Origin: a virus | Strand: one strand, 5' to 3' | Virus record (IMG/VR): IMGVR_UViG_3300020421_000120 | Span: 1 to 26,114 of that record | Length of the DNA: 26,114 nt | Part shown: piece by piece, positions 23,933 to 26,114 of the stretch | Position numbering within the stretch: the stretch's first letter is position 1 | Layout of the letters: every line of letters begins with the position of its first letter | The notes under the pieces: generated by a model | Told to the model about the DNA's origin: nothing | Database searches by the model: none | The model's input: only the letters and a program-made list of their open reading frames with translations | Translations under genes and position numbers: made by a program

Positions 23933-24794
23933 TTGTTCTTTCCTGTCTAAGATAACCAGCGTCTGGATGTACATCTATCCAACTCCAATCATCTAATTCT
24001 GTTGTGTGGTATGTATAGGCACAACAACGTGTGACCCATTCATCTATAATTGTAGCATCATATTCAATAACATCACCATGTTCAAGAAAATGATCCCAAG
24101 GAGTTGCTACACTACTCGCAGGGTTCCATTCGCTTGTTACAATAGCAGGCACACCAATGCAAACTGCTTCGCTTGCCGCGGCGCTGTGATTGGCCAATAC
24201 ACAATCAAAGCCTCCTTCTCGTATCTGTGTTGACACTTGATTGTTCTTGCGACTGTCAATGCCAACTTTGTTTCTTATTTCATATGTGTAACCATAGTGT
24301 TCAAGCACAGGTCTTACACGATTCCACCAAGTGTTCCAAGTGGTGTTGTAGTACTCACGATAGTTTCTATCTGAACTTCTTATCACAAGGCAATGACGGT
24401 CTGACAGAGGTGATGTAGAACGTATGCCGTTCCATATGTCTGTGATGTCTTGTATGACGCCTCTTGAGTGTTCTTGGAGTAGTGTGTTTAATCTGTGTCT
24501 GTGTTCTTGTTGTGGAGGATATTTTGCTGGTACTGTCCAACCACAGTATGTTAGTCTTTGCCATGTCTTTAATCCTTTGGGATTGTGTGCGTGTGGATAA
24601 CGCAGATGTGGTAATAAACTGTTGTCTTGCCAAAACCAACGAAAGCCTTTGGGCTCGTCACCTGGCTTGTACATAGTGTTGGGTTCACAACCACGTAGTA
24701 GATATGTACTGCGGGTGTTTACACCGTCAAGTGGTGTTGGATAGCGACTTTGTATACCATAGTAACCCCAACCGTTGCCTTTCGCACTATCCAT
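23886..24794 (-). CDS. GT-B-like glycosyltransferase
   Basis: The product is 302 aa. The C-terminal part holds FDCVLANHSAAASEAVCIGV then PAIVTSEWNPAS (about 196-228), the typical nucleotide-sugar binding pattern of GT-B transferases ('vv.nhS.aa.eA...GvP.iv'). Before it are HCLVIRSSDRNYREYYNTTW and VLEHYGYTYEIRNKVG, strand-helix units of a Rossmann-like half. The first half is rich in Trp, Tyr, Arg and Pro. GGGGAG lies 6 bases before the ATG at 24794, so this start is preferred over 24800. It may modify virion or host surface sugars or phage DNA. Substrate is not known. Confidence 0.62.
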   Translation of the reverse strand: MDSAKGNGWGYYGIQSRYPTPLDGVNTRSTYLLRGCEPNTMYKPGDEPKGFRWFWQDNSLLPHLRYPHAHNPKGLKTWQRLTYCGWTVPAKYPPQQEHRHRLNTLLQEHSRGVIQDITDIWNGIRSTSPLSDRHCLVIRSSDRNYREYYNTTWNTWWNRVRPVLEHYGYTYEIRNKVGIDSRKNNQVSTQIREGGFDCVLANHSAAASEAVCIGVPAIVTSEWNPASSVATPWDHFLEHGDVIEYDATIIDEWVTRCCAYTYHTTELDDWSWIDVHPDAGYLRQERTNAVYKDIRQSNEYTL

Positions 24795-25026
24795 AGTCAT
24801 CTCCCCATAATATTCTACGCTGTTGTGGTGTTAGATCGTTTGCGTTTTTGTAACTCAACAAATTGGCCTGTTGTACTGTGATTGTGTCAACGTCTTCACA
24901 ACGTTTCATAATGTATTCGTTTGTGTCAAAATCAAAATCAGCCGTGTACCAACCTTGTTTGAGTTGCTCAGTTTGCCACACACCATCTTTGTCAGACGTG
25001 TTAGGGATTCGCTTTATCCTAACCAT
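24787..25026 (-). CDS. Hypothetical protein
   Basis: The product is 79 aa with this start (VRIKRIPNTSDKDGVW); an upstream ATG at 25065 would give 92 aa. Neither has a clear ribosome site. The shorter one begins 13 bases inside the end of the membrane-protein gene, which favours coupled translation. It has a beta-rich first half with WYTADFDFDTNEYIMK and a helical end LTPQQRRILWGDDYG. No family is recognised. The stop overlaps the next start region by 8 bases. Confidence 0.6.
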   Translation of the reverse strand: MVRIKRIPNTSDKDGVWQTEQLKQGWYTADFDFDTNEYIMKRCEDVDTITVQQANLLSYKNANDLTPQQRRILWGDDYG

Positions 25027-25166
25027 TGCCAAAGTATGGTTGAAATAGTAAGTGCCCAACCACATATCATTATCATACTCAGCACACCATTCAATAGCAC
25101 AGGTGATCGTGTGTAGTGTTTCAAACTGTCCATTGCATCGTTCAATTCTTTTGTTGTATCTCTCAT
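25014..25166 (-). CDS. Small single-span membrane protein (50 aa)
   Basis: Start 25166 was chosen for GAGGAGT right before it. The product has a polar helical first half (RDTTKELNDAMDSLKHYTRS) and one hydrophobic segment at about 24-46 (VLLNGVLSMIMICGWALTIS). It is the first gene of the minus-strand block. Its size and single span would fit a holin-like or other small membrane protein, but there is no endolysin beside it, so this remains open. Confidence 0.62.
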   Translation of the reverse strand: MRDTTKELNDAMDSLKHYTRSPVLLNGVLSMIMICGWALTISTILWQWLG

Positions 25167-25187
25167 AGTTACTCCTCTTTTGATGTA

Positions 25188-25196
25188 GTATTTAGC
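25188..25196 (-). promoter_or_regulatory. T4-late-like promoter motif at head of minus-strand block
   Basis: GCTAAATAC on the minus strand lies 21 bases before the membrane-protein start. It is the same 10-mer context (GCTAAATACT) as before the fiber operon. No good -35 partner is seen for it, as in T4-type late promoters. Confidence 0.55.
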
Positions 25197-25204
25197 AAGG
25201 TAAC

Positions 25205-25212
25205 ATAAATAC
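25205..25212 (+). promoter_or_regulatory. Late-like motif on plus strand (ATAAATAC)
   Basis: ATAAATAC lies head to head with the minus-strand motif at 25188-25196 and just ahead of the sigma70 -35 box. It may allow late expression of the plus-strand genes or be chance. Confidence 0.3.
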
Positions 25213-25213
25213 A

Positions 25214-25242
25214 TTGACAAACACGGCGAAAGGTGTTATAAT
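25214..25242 (+). promoter_or_regulatory. Consensus sigma70 promoter (TTGACA-17-TATAAT)
   Basis: TTGACA at 25214-25219 and TATAAT at 25237-25242 are separated by exactly 17 bases. Transcription would begin near 25249 and run into the gene at 25265, whose AAGGAGA site is at 25254-25260. The perfect match points to strong transcription by host RNA polymerase soon after infection. Confidence 0.88.
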
Positions 25243-25264
25243 ATAAGAACAATAAGGAGAAGTT

Positions 25265-25771
25265 ATGACAGTAACATTAGACATAGAAACAATCGCAGGC
25301 GCAACAGGTGTTAGCCTCAATCAAATGAACCAATATATCAATAGTCAAGGTGCAATAGCACCATCAAGTGCTCTTATCAAAGGTTGGCACGAATATGACA
25401 ACACAATTTGGAAGTGTATATTGTGTTGTGCTCGTATACTCGTAGATGACCATAAAATACAAGTACCAGGTTATGTGGACAAGGACATTGACTTCCTACT
25501 CAAGCACATAGATGAATATGGTATACACCACCACAATGTGTTGTATCCAACACCAAAAGAAACTGGTCAATTACACGGTGCAATCACACACGCCAACAGA
25601 GCCAAATATGACAAGACCATTAAGAGTCGTACATTTAGGACTATGATGAACATTCGTGAAAGCCTAAATTCTGCACTTGGTATTGACTTACCAAACGAAG
25701 ACGGTTCACAAGGTCGTTTAGACCCCACTCCTAAGGACACACTATTCACCACAGAATACATGGAAAAATAG
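25265..25771 (+). CDS. Unknown protein, likely early-expressed
   Basis: The product is 168 aa. It begins TVTLDIETIAGATGVSLNQM, has a Cys-containing segment WKCILCCARILVDD at about 49-62, and a basic region HANRAKYDKTIKSRTFRTMM. It ends in a polar tail ending LFTTEYMEK. It lies alone behind a consensus sigma70 promoter with a strong ribosome site. No domain is recognised. Opposite strand and host-type promoter set it apart from the virion genes, suggesting early host takeover or regulation, which is inference. Confidence 0.8.
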   Translation: MTVTLDIETIAGATGVSLNQMNQYINSQGAIAPSSALIKGWHEYDNTIWKCILCCARILVDDHKIQVPGYVDKDIDFLLKHIDEYGIHHHNVLYPTPKETGQLHGAITHANRAKYDKTIKSRTFRTMMNIRESLNSALGIDLPNEDGSQGRLDPTPKDTLFTTEYMEK

Positions 25772-25784
25772 TTTACCAAAATAG

Positions 25785-25813
25785 TTGACTTTGACCAAAA
25801 TATTGTGTATACT
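25785..25813 (+). promoter_or_regulatory. Sigma70-type promoter (TTGACT-17-TATACT)
   Basis: TTGACT at 25785-25790 and TATACT at 25808-25813 are 17 bases apart in the 79-nt gap between the two plus-strand genes. A second TTGACC directly follows the first box, giving a TTGACTTTGACC tandem. It would drive the 82-aa gene. Confidence 0.72.
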
Positions 25814-25850
25814 GTAAAGACAATAAGGCATTAACACTAAGGAGACTAAA

Positions 25851-26099
25851 ATGACAACATACACACACGGAGACCAAGTTTGGTTTGGTTCAAGAGAGTT
25901 TAACACATCACCAGGTAGATCAACCTATCTGTTTGATCAACAAAAAGGTATGGTTAACGGTGCTACCAATGACACCGTAGATGTTACAGCACAAAACGGC
26001 AAGACCTACCGTTTTACACTACGCAAGAACGGTGAGTTTGTTCCCCAAGGACAATCACAAGATCCAAAAGGCCGTAACACACTCAACCAAGCCCTTTAG
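25851..26099 (+). CDS. Unknown small beta-rich protein
   Basis: The product is 82 aa. It begins TTYTHGDQVWFGSREFNTSP and continues KGMVNGATNDTVDVTAQNG then KTYRFTLRKNGEFVPQG. The alternating strands with 'HGD.V.f....' and 'G.v......v.v...nGk.y.f' resemble a small SH3/KOW-like barrel. The end is polar. AAGGAGA precedes the ATG, and it has its own promoter. No certain family; probably an early gene. Confidence 0.78.
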   Translation: MTTYTHGDQVWFGSREFNTSPGRSTYLFDQQKGMVNGATNDTVDVTAQNGKTYRFTLRKNGEFVPQGQSQDPKGRNTLNQAL

Positions 26100-26114
26100 G
26101 GTTTCGCCAGAAAA

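Noticed and set aside
25014-25166. Calling the 50-aa membrane protein a holin
   Set aside because: There is only one span and small size to go on, with no endolysin or spanin beside it.
25170-25250. Sigma70 promoter on the minus strand for the accessory cassette
   Set aside because: TTGTCA is present, but the only -10-like sequence at workable spacing is poor; the late-like motif explains the site better.
26091-26102. Possible terminator hairpin (GCCC-TTTA-GGGT) at the end of the 82-aa gene
   Set aside because: The stem is short, includes a G-U pair, and no T run follows before the window ends.

Overview
The window looks like the structural half of a tailed dsDNA bacteriophage with a long non-contractile (siphovirus-type) tail. 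It is AT-rich and tightly packed. The fiber-type proteins (LamG-like repeats and short 'ATWP..GSD...AR.DI' or 'NYLE.ALL.HVLRNTAYT' type N-termini) are of a kind I associate with marine phages. The host cannot be named from the sequence. No sheath gene, integrase, tRNA, CRISPR array or insertion sequence was seen, and no certain lysis gene.

Layout: almost everything is on the minus strand, so it reads from right to left. Positions 25166-22005 hold a cassette of small accessory genes: a 50-aa membrane protein, a hypothetical protein, a GT-B-like glycosyltransferase, two degenerate HNH-like proteins, a small coiled-coil protein, a GNGPS-type (sialyltransferase/DUF115-like) protein and an unknown protein. 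Positions 21962-14037 hold receptor-facing fiber and appendage genes: a fiber, a 1149-aa protein with five LamG-like domains, a 54-aa protein, two paralogous fibers, a conserved small fiber, a 477-aa repeat protein and a 109-aa protein. Positions 14037-8394 hold DNA packaging and head genes: TerS, TerL, portal, a basic histone-like protein, a 25-aa Lys/Arg-rich peptide, scaffold, major capsid and head-tail connector. Positions 8386-1 hold the tail: terminator, a small protein, tail tube, gp10-like protein, the gpG/gpGT chaperones made by a -1 frameshift, tape measure, two minor tail proteins, a GNAT-like protein and a central tail-tip protein (gpJ type) that runs off the left edge. Two small plus-strand genes of unknown function (25265-26099) diverge from this block.

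Control: the plus-strand genes each have a sigma70-type promoter, one of them a perfect TTGACA-17-TATAAT. The minus-strand block has no convincing sigma70 promoter. Instead, every gap longer than 40 bp between its genes carries a (C/A)TAAATA(C/T) motif resembling the T4-type late promoter. Just after the capsid gene a strong hairpin terminator sits directly before one of these motifs. Within the operons most genes are coupled by ATGA or TAATG overlaps.

Most notable points: (1) a textbook frameshift signal for gpGT (A AAA AAC, 6-nt spacer, 7-bp stem); (2) T4-late-like motifs in a siphovirus-type structural module; (3) a GNAT-like protein where many phages carry the NlpC/P60 tail peptidase; (4) a compact glycan-type and degenerate-HNH cassette next to the fibers.
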